Below, piece by piece: positions 1 through 7,894 of a stretch of DNA of 64,000 bases. A model generated the notes under the pieces. The model ran no database searches. It was given only the letters and a program-made list of their open reading frames with translations, and was not told the origin of the DNA. Position numbers and translations under genes: made by a program. The DNA comes from JABMNT01 sp048262255 (lineage in GTDB: Bacteria; Pseudomonadota; Alphaproteobacteria; Rhodospirillales; Casp-alpha2): contig JBLXFH010000001.1 of the NCBI GenBank assembly GCA_048262255.1, forward strand, positions 62,001 through 126,000, written 5' to 3'. How positions within the stretch are numbered: position 1 is the stretch's first letter; every line of letters starts with the position of its first letter.

Positions 1-143
1 TCACGGTCATCGGCACCAATATCCCTCTCGCCAAGGCGGAAGAGGCGGTCAAACTGTCGGGCGAAAAATACTGCTCGGCCTCACGTATGTTGGAAAAAAC
101 CGCAGAGATCACTTTCGAGACCCAGGTTCGCGAAAAAAACTAA
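1..143 (+). CDS. OsmC-family protein, C-terminal fragment
   Basis: The window opens inside a gene read in the third frame, whose last 46 codons end at TAA 141-143. The tail carries A-E-E-A-V-K-L-S followed by EKYCSASRMLEK and a closing beta strand. This matches the end of OsmC/Ohr-type proteins, where the Cys in the KYC-S segment is the second redox cysteine used to reduce organic hydroperoxides. The first cysteine and the start lie outside the window, so peroxidase function is inferred from the family tail alone. An OsmC-like protein without a proven peroxidase role is the main alternative. The next gene converges on it 13 bases downstream. Confidence 0.6.
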   Translation, partial: TVIGTNIPLAKAEEAVKLSGEKYCSASRMLEKTAEITFETQVREKN

Positions 144-156
144 CCCTGGCAACTTA

Positions 157-642
157 TCAAGAAGCGGCGGCTTCGCGATTTTTTATCAGATACCAGACGA
201 CCAAAGCCCCAATCATCTTACTGACCGTCATCAGAACCACCCCCTCGAGCGAGGCAATGCCGATGATCCCCAGAAAGATCACACTGTCGACCGGCGTTCC
301 CAACGCGCTGGACAACAGAACCCGCTGATGGAACGGCTTTTTGGTGAAGCTATAAACGGCCCAGTCACAAAACTCGCTAACCAGAAAGGCAGCCAGACTG
401 GCGACAGCAATAAACGGATCGGCCATGAAATAACTAATGGCCGCTGCGGCCAGCATGGCAAGAATGACCGAATGACCGATTTCCTTTTGCGCAAAATCAC
501 GGGCCACGAAAATAAACCCGACCACCAGCGTCATTGGTGGCCACTTGCCTCCACCCGGAAGCTCTACCAGGGGAACCACAGAAAACCCATAATTGACGGC
601 AACAATCAGCACGATGTAGAGAGCTGTGTATTTAAATTTCAT
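157..642 (-). CDS. VUT/QueT-type (DUF165) membrane transporter
   Basis: This 161-residue integral membrane protein has about five hydrophobic segments: near residues 5-22, 35-48, 57-85, 115-135 and 137-155. The pattern, with a WPPMTLVVGFIFVARDF block after the first segment and an internal SEFCDW motif, fits the VUT_1/DUF165 family. Members of that family (YhhQ, QueT) import queuosine precursors such as preQ0 or preQ1. The start is ATG. It lies head to head with queG 67 bases away, and that enzyme finishes queuosine synthesis, which strengthens a precursor-uptake role. Substrate is inferred, since family members have also been called vitamin transporters. The protein is shorter than E. coli YhhQ (about 220 residues). 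Confidence 0.7.
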   Translation of the reverse strand: MKFKYTALYIVLIVAVNYGFSVVPLVELPGGGKWPPMTLVVGFIFVARDFAQKEIGHSVILAMLAAAAISYFMADPFIAVASLAAFLVSEFCDWAVYSFTKKPFHQRVLLSSALGTPVDSVIFLGIIGIASLEGVVLMTVSKMIGALVVWYLIKNREAAAS

Positions 643-709
643 TCTGTGACACCCTTCGAATTCGTTTTCGGGGCGCTGCGTAGCATACCTGTAGAGAAAT
701 TACGAGCAT

Positions 710-1756
710 ATGATTAAAGAAAAGATCAGGGAAAAGGCCAAGGAGCTTGGGTTTGATGCGGTTGGGTTTGCATCAGCCGAAGCGGATTTCCGTGATGAGC
801 AGGCGCTGGCCAAGTTTTTGTCTCAAGGCTGGCACGGCGACATGGCCTGGATGGAAACCGCCACGGAGCGCCGCATTTCACCGAAACAGACCATGCCAAA
901 CGCCCGCACCATTGTTGTGCTTGGCGCAAACTACGGCCCCGCCGCGGACCCATTGACGATTTTGGAAAAGGCAGAACGGGGAAACATCAGTGTCTATGCA
1001 CAGGCGACCAAAGACTATCATGATGTTTTAAAAAAGCGCCTGAAAAAGCTGGGTCGCTGGATTGGTGAGGAATTTGACTCAGACATCAAAATTTTTGTCG
1101 ATACGGCGCCGGTCATGGAAAAACCGCTAGCGGCACGGGCCGGTATAGGCTGGCAAGGCAAACATACCAATCTGGTGTCGCGCGAATTCGGCTCGTGGAT
1201 GTTTCTGGGTGAGGTTTTCATGTCTCTTGATGTCCCTCCAGATACGCCTGCTGTCGATCATTGTGGATCGTGCGATCTCTGCCAGCAAGCCTGCCCGACC
1301 GACGCCTTTCCCAGGCCTTACGAGTTGGACGCCCGCAAATGCATCTCCTACCTGACGATCGAGCATAAGACCGAAATCAGCGACAGTCTGATGGATCGCA
1401 TGGGCAATCATATTTATGGTTGCGATGATTGCCTGGCCGTCTGTCCATGGAACAAGTTTGCCCGACCGACCGAGGAACCCGCTTTCATGCCGCGCATGGA
1501 ACTGACAGCCCCACGGCTTCATGATTTGCTGGAACTGGATGATACCACGTTTCGCAACGTCTTTGCAGGCTCGCCGATCAAGCGTACGGGCCGCGATCGG
1601 TTCGTCCGAAATGTGCTTATTGCCGCCGGCAACAGCCAGCATAAAAGCCTAAAAGAAGCTGCACAAAAGCTGACAAATGACCCTAACGAGATGGTTGCCC
1701 ATACAGCGCGATGGGCCATATCAAAACTAGGTGCGCTGCAAGATGAACAGAGTTAA
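710..1756 (+). CDS. queG: Epoxyqueuosine reductase QueG
   Basis: QueG is a cytoplasmic cobalamin-dependent iron-sulfur enzyme that reduces epoxyqueuosine to queuosine in the wobble position of tRNAs with GUN anticodons. The 348 residues match the family length. An N-terminal cobalamin-binding half includes VDTAPVMEKPLA, whose Asp at about 131 corresponds to the proposed proton donor. Two 4Fe-4S clusters follow: CGSCDLCQQACP (Cys 185, 188, 191, 195) and CDDCLAVCP (Cys 238, 241, 245), with a further Cys near 211. The C-terminus is a helical HEAT-like tail. The ATG start at 710 leaves 67 bases to the divergent transporter, a probable shared promoter region. Identification is firm. Confidence 0.96.
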   Translation: MIKEKIREKAKELGFDAVGFASAEADFRDEQALAKFLSQGWHGDMAWMETATERRISPKQTMPNARTIVVLGANYGPAADPLTILEKAERGNISVYAQATKDYHDVLKKRLKKLGRWIGEEFDSDIKIFVDTAPVMEKPLAARAGIGWQGKHTNLVSREFGSWMFLGEVFMSLDVPPDTPAVDHCGSCDLCQQACPTDAFPRPYELDARKCISYLTIEHKTEISDSLMDRMGNHIYGCDDCLAVCPWNKFARPTEEPAFMPRMELTAPRLHDLLELDDTTFRNVFAGSPIKRTGRDRFVRNVLIAAGNSQHKSLKEAAQKLTNDPNEMVAHTARWAISKLGALQDEQS

Positions 1757-1771
1757 GATCACCCAGGAGCG

Positions 1772-2644
1772 ATGACAGGACACATGCAAATGCTGCACAT
1801 TTTCCGCAAAACCGGACAAACGACCCTTCGACTTGCTTTGGCCGGCTTATGGCTCTTGCTATTCAGCGGCGCGGCGCAGGCGCAAAATCAACAACCCCCG
1901 CAGGCAGCGTCCATCCTCAAACCGGGAACCGTCTTTCGCGACTGCCCGGAATGTCCTGAACTGGTCGTCGTCCCTTCCGGTCTGTTTATCATGGGGTCAA
2001 ACGGCACCCGCAAAACAGAAAAGCCCGCGCGTCGGGTTAATATTGCCAAACCTTTCGCCATTGGTCGCTACGAAATTACGTTCAAGGAATGGATCGCTTG
2101 TCTGAATGCCGGGTTCTGTGATGTGAACCCAGATGACCACAAATGGGGGAAACGTGGCCGCCCGGTCATCAACATCACCTGGGATCAGGCCAAGACCTAC
2201 ACAAAATGGCTATCCCAAAAAACCGGGCATCGCTATCGGCTGCCGTCGGAGGCAGAGTGGGAATACGCGCATCGGGCCGGCACGACGACGGATTTTTGGT
2301 GGGGTAAAGAGCCCGGCGAAAACAATGCCAACTGTAAAGATTGCAAGTCCGAATGGAGCGCCAAGAGTTCCGCACCCATTGGCTCTTTCAAACCCAACCC
2401 ATTCGGCCTGTATGATACAACGGCCAATGTCTTCGAATGGGTTGAGGATTGCTGGAATCCAGACCATCAGGGGGCACCGAATACGACCGAACCCCGAATG
2501 ACCGGAGACTGCAAGTTTCGGGTCATTCGGGGCGGATCGTTTTATTATTTCAACAAAGTTGCGCGCGCGTCCTATCGGGCGAAAAACCCGCCAGGAGTTA
2601 AAAGCTATTGGCTAGGCTTCCGGGTTGTTCGAGAATTGCCCTGA
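1772..2644 (+). CDS. Secreted formylglycine-generating enzyme-like (SUMF1/FGE-sulfatase domain) protein
   Basis: A 290-residue protein starts with a positively charged stretch, then a hydrophobic segment (residues about 19-37) ending AQAQ, a Sec signal peptide that would place it in the periplasm. The mature part is an FGE-sulfatase domain: VPSGLFIMGS opening, YEITFKEW, PVINITWDQAKTY, RLPSEAEWEYAHRAGT, NPFGLYDTTANVFEWVEDCW and a closing FRVIRGGSF-GFRVVR. These are standard blocks of the fold. Extra cysteines (CPEC, CKDC) suggest disulfides. Most bacterial members outside sulfatase clusters have no known substrate, and no sulfatase lies nearby, so modification of a sulfatase is not supported. 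ATGs at codons 5 and 7 are alternative starts. It follows queG by 15 bases and may be cotranscribed. Confidence 0.85.
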   Translation: MTGHMQMLHIFRKTGQTTLRLALAGLWLLLFSGAAQAQNQQPPQAASILKPGTVFRDCPECPELVVVPSGLFIMGSNGTRKTEKPARRVNIAKPFAIGRYEITFKEWIACLNAGFCDVNPDDHKWGKRGRPVINITWDQAKTYTKWLSQKTGHRYRLPSEAEWEYAHRAGTTTDFWWGKEPGENNANCKDCKSEWSAKSSAPIGSFKPNPFGLYDTTANVFEWVEDCWNPDHQGAPNTTEPRMTGDCKFRVIRGGSFYYFNKVARASYRAKNPPGVKSYWLGFRVVRELP

Positions 2645-2689
2645 ACAACCCATCTGCGGCAGTTACAACTGCAAAAGATGCCTCTGATA

Positions 2690-3112
2690 TCAGACGTTTG
2701 TTGCCAGCGCCCGCGCCATCTGGCTCAAGGCTTCCTGATGGCGCTCATTGTCAATCTGCGCAAAATTTCGGGCGACTTCCAAACACATCCGTTGACGGCT
2801 CGGCATTTCAACTTCATCTCTGCTGCCCAAACCTTCAAAAAAGTAGCCTACGGGAACGCGCAAAACCTGAGCGATTTCATGAAGCCGCCCAGCTGAAATG
2901 CGGTTAATGCCCCGCTCGTATTTATGAGCCTGCTGGTATGTAACGCCAATCAATTCTGCCATTTGCTGTTGGGAAAGCCCCAGCATGACCCGACGCTCAC
3001 GAATACGGACGCCGACGTGGCGATCCGTGTCTGTGGCGCGATTTACAATTTGTTCATCGCCACCGGCTCTCGCGCCTAACGTTGATCTATTGCCCACGAT
3101 TTGTTCCTCCAT
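2690..3112 (-). CDS. XRE-family helix-turn-helix regulator
   Basis: A 140-residue protein holds one XRE/Cro-type HTH at roughly residues 36-90: RIRERRVMLGLSQQQMAEL, VTYQQAHKYERG, ISAGRLHEIAQVL and VPVGYFFEG. This is typical of the short alphaproteobacterial regulators that carry a variable N-terminal tail and a helical C-terminal segment (here EVARNFAQIDNERHQ to the end), probably for dimerisation. The N-terminal 35 residues are polar and lack recognisable structure. It is transcribed away from the 338-base upstream region shared with phaR's downstream side, and sits beside the PHB genes. Control of PHB metabolism is possible from position only. Start is ATG at 3112, and no ligand domain is visible. 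Confidence 0.85.
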   Translation of the reverse strand: MEEQIVGNRSTLGARAGGDEQIVNRATDTDRHVGVRIRERRVMLGLSQQQMAELIGVTYQQAHKYERGINRISAGRLHEIAQVLRVPVGYFFEGLGSRDEVEMPSRQRMCLEVARNFAQIDNERHQEALSQMARALATNV

Positions 3113-3450
3113 ATACTCGACCAGTCCGACAGCCGATCAAAACCATACACTTTAAAATGGCCCCCCGATTTTAAATGCACCAATAGGACTTAACGGACGC
3201 ACACTTGTGAAGTACTCCAGCGCCTTACCGACCGCATTGCCCAATAAGCCAGTGATATCATAAGTTGAGGTAATGAATAACCATAAAACGGTATGTTCAC
3301 GCGGATATGTGTGAATGCTTGTTAACGCCAGCGTTTAACAGGCCCAAATTCCCGTTTATGTTCATTGGGATAAATACATACAACCCCAGCGTCTTTCACG
3401 CCGTGCGAAGACGGTCTTGATAGCTGATGGATGTTCCGCAGTAAGGTTTG
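3113..3450. other. Intergenic region upstream of the XRE gene
   Basis: These 338 bases hold no convincing gene. The part nearest the XRE start should carry its promoter. An imperfect palindrome at 3320-3340 (TGTTAACGC against GCGTTTAACA, with one extra base) could be an operator. A second hairpin near 3389-3413 (CGTCTTTCAC, short loop, GTGCGAAGACG, one bulge) lies just downstream of the phaR stop and could end phaR transcription, though it has no U-run. Confidence 0.4.
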
Positions 3451-4071
3451 TCAGTCGTCTTTGGTAAGACGGTCCAGTTGCTTTTGCATGGCGTCCAATT
3501 GCGCCCGCAAGACATCAAGCCCTTCCGTTTCCGGTTCCTGCGACGATTGTTGAGGCGCTGCCGCAGGGTCGTTATTGGGTGTGGGCATTTGGCCCATGCC
3601 GCCCTGGTAAAAGGGCGCAAACATTTTCATGGCGTTTTCAAACATCGCCATATTCTTTTTGCCCACTTCCTCAAAGGGGCCAAAGGGGCTCAGGCCGCCC
3701 ATGGCCTCATCAATATATTCGCGCATTTGATCCTGGTTCTGGGCAAAAGACTGCATCGTATGCTCCAGATAATTGGGCACGACCGATTGCAGGCTATCGC
3801 CATAAAAACTGATTAGATGCCGCAAAAATCCAATTGGCAAAAGCGTCTGTCCACCTTTTGCTTCTTCTTCAACAATAATATGGGTCAAGACCTGACGGGT
3901 GATGTCATCGCCGGTTTTTGCATCATAAACAACGAATTCATCTTTTTCCTTAACCATCTGCGCGAGATGATCAAGCGTCACGTAAGTGCTTGTCGATGTG
4001 TTGTACAAACGCCGGTTTGCGTATTTTTTTATTGTTACCGGCTTTTTTTCGCCATTTGATTGCTCAGCCAT
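3451..4071 (-). CDS. phaR: Polyhydroxyalkanoate synthesis repressor PhaR
   Basis: PhaR is a cytoplasmic repressor that binds DNA and nascent PHB granules and controls phasin and PHB genes. The N-terminal DNA-binding domain is clear: VTIKKYANRRLYNTSTSTYV (residues about 12-31) and LDHLAQMVKEKDEFVVYDAKTGDDITRQVL. The PHB accumulation regulatory segment follows (LLPIGFLRHLISFYGDSLQ, VPNYLEHTMQSF). The C-terminal third is Met/Pro/Gln-rich and ends in a charged helix that could self-associate. The 206-residue length is usual. The ATG start has a GAGGG ribosome site upstream. It is divergent from the phaE-like/phaC pair, the arrangement expected for a local autoregulated repressor. Confidence 0.95.
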   Translation of the reverse strand: MAEQSNGEKKPVTIKKYANRRLYNTSTSTYVTLDHLAQMVKEKDEFVVYDAKTGDDITRQVLTHIIVEEEAKGGQTLLPIGFLRHLISFYGDSLQSVVPNYLEHTMQSFAQNQDQMREYIDEAMGGLSPFGPFEEVGKKNMAMFENAMKMFAPFYQGGMGQMPTPNNDPAAAPQQSSQEPETEGLDVLRAQLDAMQKQLDRLTKDD

Positions 4072-4208
4072 TTTGCCACCCTCTTTCGTTCCTGAAGAAC
4101 CCTAGCGCGGATTATGCTGCGTCGCAATGGTATGTTCCGCATTGCCATATGAACGGGTATGATTAAATGATATAAGCAATACACACTCACGAAAGAAAGC
4201 ATGCATTC

Positions 4209-4625
4209 ATGGCCGACCAGCCCGATATTGGAAAAATTGCGCAAGGATATATGGATCTTTGGCAAGAGCATCTATCATCCATCAGTCAGGACAAGGACAT
4301 GGCCGAAGTCATGGCCAAAACCATGGCGATGATGAATTCCGGTGCAGCAACATTTGCCACGGCCATGGCCGATGCGGCAAAAACATCAACCGCCCCCAAT
4401 GACCATCAAGAGGATTCTCAACACGATCATGGCGCGTCCCAAACCACCCCAACTGGCGCCCCCGTCCCTTCCGATGGGTCCCCGTCCGCTGCCTTATCAC
4501 TTGAGCACACAGTTTTTATCATGGGTCAATTGCTTGAACGCATTACCCTATTGGAAAAACGGGTTGCTCAGCTTGAGCAATCCGATAGCCCCAACCCCGC
4601 AAGCAAGGTCCGCCGCAGAAAGTAA
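4209..4625 (+). CDS. Small PHA-synthase partner (PhaE/phasin-like)
   Basis: This 138-residue acidic protein has three parts. Residues 1-65 are helical and read like a phasin or PHA-synthase accessory N-terminus (GYMDLWQEHLSS, MAKTMAMMNSGAATFATAMAD). Residues 66-100 are a low-complexity His/Ser/Pro/Thr linker. Residues 100-130 are a heptad-like helix (MGQLLERITLLEKRVAQLEQ), followed by a basic SKVRRRK end. I recognise no exact family. The 3' end overlaps the reading frame of phaC, which suggests translational coupling and a stoichiometric partner, as PhaE is for class III or PhaR is for class IV synthases. It is much shorter than PhaE (about 360 residues). Function is inferred from position and helix pattern. 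Confidence 0.55.
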   Translation: MADQPDIGKIAQGYMDLWQEHLSSISQDKDMAEVMAKTMAMMNSGAATFATAMADAAKTSTAPNDHQEDSQHDHGASQTTPTGAPVPSDGSPSAALSLEHTVFIMGQLLERITLLEKRVAQLEQSDSPNPASKVRRRK

Positions 4626-5703
4626 TCTGCAGGAACTGGCTCAGGGCGTTGATGGAGCAGCCCTCCAACAGGCTGTTTTCAACGAGATCCTCAAACAGGC
4701 GGCCCAGTTTTCCGATGGTGTCAGGGCCTATCAGGCCTATCCACGGACACACCGCCCACCGGAGCCTCCTGTTTTGGCGCAAATCGGCGCGGCACGGCTT
4801 CTGGACTACGGGTCCGTTGGCGATGCCCCGAATGGCCCACCTGTCCTGATCGTTCCATCGCTCATCAATCGGGCCTATATTCTGGACCTGACCCATGAAC
4901 GCAGCCTTGTCCGCTATATGGCACAACAAGGCTTGCGTCCGCTTTTGGTGGACTGGGGTTTTCCGGGCCCCCACGAAAACGAATTTGACCTGAGCTCCTA
5001 TATCACGGGCCCCTTGCAGCAATTCATGGAGGCCGCTGCAAATGCCAGCGCCAGCAAGCCCGCGCTGGTCGGTTATTGTATGGGCGGTTTGCTGGCCATT
5101 GCCCTGGCCCAGCGCAATTCAAACCAGATCTCATCACTTTCCCTGCTGGCGACACCCTGGGATTTTCATTCCGGGTTTGGTGGGAATCTTTTTTATTTGC
5201 AATCGCTGCGCCCCGGTCTGGAACAGGTCATGTCGCATCTCGGCAATTTACCTGTGGACATTCTGCAAGCCATGTTTGCCCATCTGGCGCCTTCCTCCAA
5301 TACGGAGAAATTCAGATACTTCTCAACCCTGAAGACTTCAGATCAACGGGCACAAAACTTTGTCGCCCTTGAGGACTGGTTGAACGATGGCGTACCATTG
5401 GTCGCACAAGTCGCCAGAGAGTGCCTGTTTGACTGGTATCTGGACAATGCCCCGGTTGCAGGCACCTGGAAAGTTGAAGGCCGCCCCATAACCCCACAAA
5501 CTCTAACCTGTCCCTCCTTGACCGTCATTCCGGAGCGAGATCACATTGTGCCCCCCGGCTCTGCTCAGGCCCTCGCCGACATTCTGCCACAAAACGAAAC
5601 ACGTTCGATCAACGCCGGACATATTGGAATGGTGACCGGCAGCCATGCAAAATCGACGCTTTACGCACCTTTGACGAACTGGATACAATCGCATGGAATG
5701 TGA
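4564..5703 (+). CDS. phaC: Short class III-like poly(3-hydroxyalkanoate) synthase PhaC
   Basis: PhaC polymerises 3-hydroxyacyl-CoA into PHA on the granule surface. The alpha/beta-hydrolase core is complete: the lipase-like box GYCMGG with nucleophilic Cys (codons near 5071-5088), the Asp in ERDHIVP (near 5530-5550) and the His in NAGHIGMV (near 5610-5635). The conserved core begins around codon 4627 and spans about 359 residues, the size of class III PhaC and far below the roughly 600 of class I. The frame is open upstream to 4342 but that part is a shadow of the partner gene. No ATG lies between 4474 and the core; TTG at 4564 or 4573, or CTG at 4627, are candidates, so the start given is provisional. 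It overlaps its upstream neighbour. Confidence 0.85.
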   Translation: MLSLSNPIAPTPQARSAAESNLQELAQGVDGAALQQAVFNEILKQAAQFSDGVRAYQAYPRTHRPPEPPVLAQIGAARLLDYGSVGDAPNGPPVLIVPSLINRAYILDLTHERSLVRYMAQQGLRPLLVDWGFPGPHENEFDLSSYITGPLQQFMEAAANASASKPALVGYCMGGLLAIALAQRNSNQISSLSLLATPWDFHSGFGGNLFYLQSLRPGLEQVMSHLGNLPVDILQAMFAHLAPSSNTEKFRYFSTLKTSDQRAQNFVALEDWLNDGVPLVAQVARECLFDWYLDNAPVAGTWKVEGRPITPQTLTCPSLTVIPERDHIVPPGSAQALADILPQNETRSINAGHIGMVTGSHAKSTLYAPLTNWIQSHGM

Positions 5704-5760
5704 AAACAACAAGGGCTCCGGTTTCGAAAACCCGACGCATTCTGAGATATGCTATTTGGC

Positions 5761-5789
5761 TTGTGGAGGTATATAAGACCCCATATAAG
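5761..5789 (+). promoter_or_regulatory. Candidate sigma70 promoter for phaAB
   Basis: TTGTGG at 5761-5766 and TATAAG at 5784-5789 are separated by 17 bases. The -10 matches consensus at five of six positions and the -35 at three. It lies 95 bases before the phaA start, in the 180-base gap after phaC, so phaAB could be transcribed independently of phaC. Predicted by eye only. Confidence 0.35.
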
Positions 5790-5883
5790 CGAACAGAAGA
5801 GCCATTTACGGCTAAAAGTAAGAATTTAATGCCGTTAACTTTTTCCGGCTTTCCGGCCGAGACCTATTGTGGAGGATTAAAAG

Positions 5884-7059
5884 ATGTCAGAAGTTGTTAT
5901 TGCCGCCGCCGCCCGAACACCTGTCGGTGCTTTTAGTGGAGGTTTAAGCTCGGTCTCTGCTGATTATCTCGGCCAAGTCGCTATCAGCGCCGCCCTTGAG
6001 CGCGCCGGTGTCGCTCCCGCCGATGTCGATGAAGTTGTTCTCGGTCAGATCCTGACCGCAGGCGCCGGTCAAAACCCGGCCCGGATTGCCGCCGTCAACG
6101 CAGGCATCCCCGTCGAGAAAACCGCCTATGGGGTTAATCAGCTTTGCGGTTCCGGCCTGCGCAGTGTGGCGCTCGGCAGTCAGGCGATCCAGTTGGGGGA
6201 CGCATCAATTGTCGTCGCCGGTGGCCAGGAAAGCATGAGTCAGTCTCCTCACTGCATGCATCTCCGCAATGGTGTGAAAATGGGCTCTGGGGAAATGATC
6301 GACACCATGATCAAAGACGGCCTGTGGGATGCCTTCAACGGCTATCACATGGGTACCACGGCGGAGAACGTCGCCGAAAAATGGCAGCTGACCCGAGAAG
6401 ATCAGGATGCCTTTGCAGCAAGCTCGCAACAAAAAGCCGAAGCCGCCCAGGCCGCTGGCAAGTTCAAGGATGAGATTACCCCGGTCACCATCAAATCCCG
6501 CAAAGGCGATATTGTGGTCGATACGGATGAATACCCCAAATCAGGTGTTACGGCGGAAGGCCTAGCCGGTTTGCGCCCGGCCTTCTCGAAGGACGGCACG
6601 GTCACCGCGGGTAATGCGTCCGGTATTAATGATGGCGCCGCAGCGGTTGTCCTGATGAGTGCCGACGAAGCCAGCAAACGCGGCATCACGCCTTTGGCCC
6701 GCATCAAGTCTTGGGCAACGGCCGGTGTCGACCCGTCGATCATGGGTACAGGCCCCATTCCGGCCAGCCGCAAGGCACTGGAAAAAGCCGGCTGGACCGT
6801 TGCCGACCTTGATCTGATCGAGGCCAACGAAGCCTTTGCTGCACAAGCCTGCGCGGTCAACAAGGACATGGGTTGGGACACCGACAAAGTGAACGTGAAT
6901 GGTGGAGCAATTGCCATAGGCCATCCGATTGGCGCATCCGGTGCCCGTGTTTTGGTTACCCTGCTCTATGAAATGCAAAAACGCGACGCCAAAAAGGGCC
7001 TCGTCACTTTGTGCATCGGTGGCGGCATGGGTATCGCAATGTGTGTCGAACGCGACTAG
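5884..7059 (+). CDS. phaA: Acetyl-CoA C-acetyltransferase (beta-ketothiolase) PhaA
   Basis: This enzyme condenses two acetyl-CoA into acetoacetyl-CoA, the first step of PHB synthesis, and runs the reverse reaction in breakdown. All thiolase catalytic elements are present: the acyl-accepting Cys88 in NQLCGSGLRS, the His in GGAIAIGHPIGASGAR and the second Cys in TLCIGGGMG near the C-terminus. NEAFAAQ is also seen. Length (391) is that of the biosynthetic tetrameric thiolases. The start ATG at 5884 has a GGAGG Shine-Dalgarno eight bases upstream. phaB follows after 36 bases, so the two form an operon. Catabolic thiolases of fatty acid oxidation are similar, but the pha context favours PhaA. Confidence 0.95.
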   Translation: MSEVVIAAAARTPVGAFSGGLSSVSADYLGQVAISAALERAGVAPADVDEVVLGQILTAGAGQNPARIAAVNAGIPVEKTAYGVNQLCGSGLRSVALGSQAIQLGDASIVVAGGQESMSQSPHCMHLRNGVKMGSGEMIDTMIKDGLWDAFNGYHMGTTAENVAEKWQLTREDQDAFAASSQQKAEAAQAAGKFKDEITPVTIKSRKGDIVVDTDEYPKSGVTAEGLAGLRPAFSKDGTVTAGNASGINDGAAAVVLMSADEASKRGITPLARIKSWATAGVDPSIMGTGPIPASRKALEKAGWTVADLDLIEANEAFAAQACAVNKDMGWDTDKVNVNGGAIAIGHPIGASGARVLVTLLYEMQKRDAKKGLVTLCIGGGMGIAMCVERD

Positions 7060-7095
7060 GATAAAAAAACAGGGAATTTAAAGGGAGCTAAGATT

Positions 7096-7818
7096 ATGAG
7101 TAGAGTTGCAGTTGTAACCGGGGGCACCCGGGGGATCGGCGAAGCCATTTCCATCATGCTGAAAGATAACGGCTATAAAGTCGCAGCCACATATGCTGGC
7201 AACGATGATGCTGCAAACGCCTTTTCCGAATCTAACGGCATTAATGTGTACAAGTTTGATGTCGGCGATTTTGCCGCCTGTGAAGCCGCTGTTTCGAAGA
7301 TCGTGTCCGATCTCGGCCCGGTTGATGTTCTGGTCAACAATGCCGGCATCACCCGCGATGGCACCATGCATCGCATGACCCGCGAGCAGTGGGATGCGGT
7401 CATCGACACCAATCTGGGATCCTGCTTCAATATGAGCCGTTTGGTCATCGAAGGCATGCGCGAGCGCAGCTTTGGCCGGATCGTCAACATCGGCTCCATT
7501 AACGGTCAGGCAGGCCAGTACGGGCAGGTCAATTACGCGGCAGCCAAATCCGGCATTCACGGCTTCACAAAAGCTCTGGCGCAGGAAGGGGCTGCAAAAG
7601 GCATCACCGTCAACGCCATTGCTCCCGGATATGTCGAGACCGATATGGTCCGCGCTGTTCCGGCCGATGTTCTGGAAAAGATTGTCGCCAAAATTCCGGC
7701 CGGTCGTCTGGGCCAAGCCGATGACATTGCCCGCGGCGTTTTGTTCCTGGTCGCCGATGAAGCTGGCTTCATTACCGGCTCCACTGTCTCCATCAACGGC
7801 GGTCAGCATATGTACTAA
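7096..7818 (+). CDS. phaB: Acetoacetyl-CoA reductase PhaB
   Basis: PhaB reduces acetoacetyl-CoA to (R)-3-hydroxybutyryl-CoA with NADPH, supplying monomer to PhaC. It is a classical short-chain dehydrogenase: nucleotide-binding TGGTRGIG at residues 8-15, NNAG at 81-84, and the catalytic Ser134, Tyr147 and Lys151 in NIGSINGQ and YAAAKSG. The C-terminal end GSTVSINGGQHMY is characteristic of the acetoacetyl-CoA reductase group, as is the 240-residue length. An AAGGGAG ribosome site precedes the ATG. It is the last gene of the phaAB operon and is followed 27 bases later by a strong intrinsic terminator. FabG is the closest paralog, but both context and C-terminus favour PhaB. Confidence 0.94.
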   Translation: MSRVAVVTGGTRGIGEAISIMLKDNGYKVAATYAGNDDAANAFSESNGINVYKFDVGDFAACEAAVSKIVSDLGPVDVLVNNAGITRDGTMHRMTREQWDAVIDTNLGSCFNMSRLVIEGMRERSFGRIVNIGSINGQAGQYGQVNYAAAKSGIHGFTKALAQEGAAKGITVNAIAPGYVETDMVRAVPADVLEKIVAKIPAGRLGQADDIARGVLFLVADEAGFITGSTVSINGGQHMY

Positions 7819-7844
7819 TCAACGCCCATAGCGTTTACAATCAA

Positions 7845-7877
7845 GGGCTTTTTCCTTAGACGGAAGAAGCCCTTTTT
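7845..7877 (+). terminator. Intrinsic terminator of phaAB
   Basis: An 11-base-pair stem (GGGCTTTTTCC at 7845-7855 against GGAAGAAGCCC at 7862-7872, one G-U pair) with a six-base loop is followed by five T residues. It lies 27 bases past the phaB stop and before the next start, so it should separate phaB from the FG-GAP gene. Confidence 0.85.
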
Positions 7878-7894
7878 GTTTGTCAGGTGATTTG

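Noticed and set aside
328..717. 129-codon plus-strand ORF opposite the DUF165 transporter
   Set aside because: The minus-strand frame gives a clean multi-helix protein; this frame has no pattern.
4342..4563. N-terminal 74 codons of the longer phaC frame
   Set aside because: Pro/Gln-rich, no PhaC-like sequence, and fully within the small partner gene in another frame; it is that gene's shadow.
5700..5936. 78-codon ORF between phaC and phaA
   Set aside because: Overlaps the phaA start and the predicted promoter, and has no conserved pattern.
7078..7809. 243-codon minus-strand ORF opposite phaB
   Set aside because: Exactly antisense to a fully conserved SDR; composition is that of complemented phaB codons.
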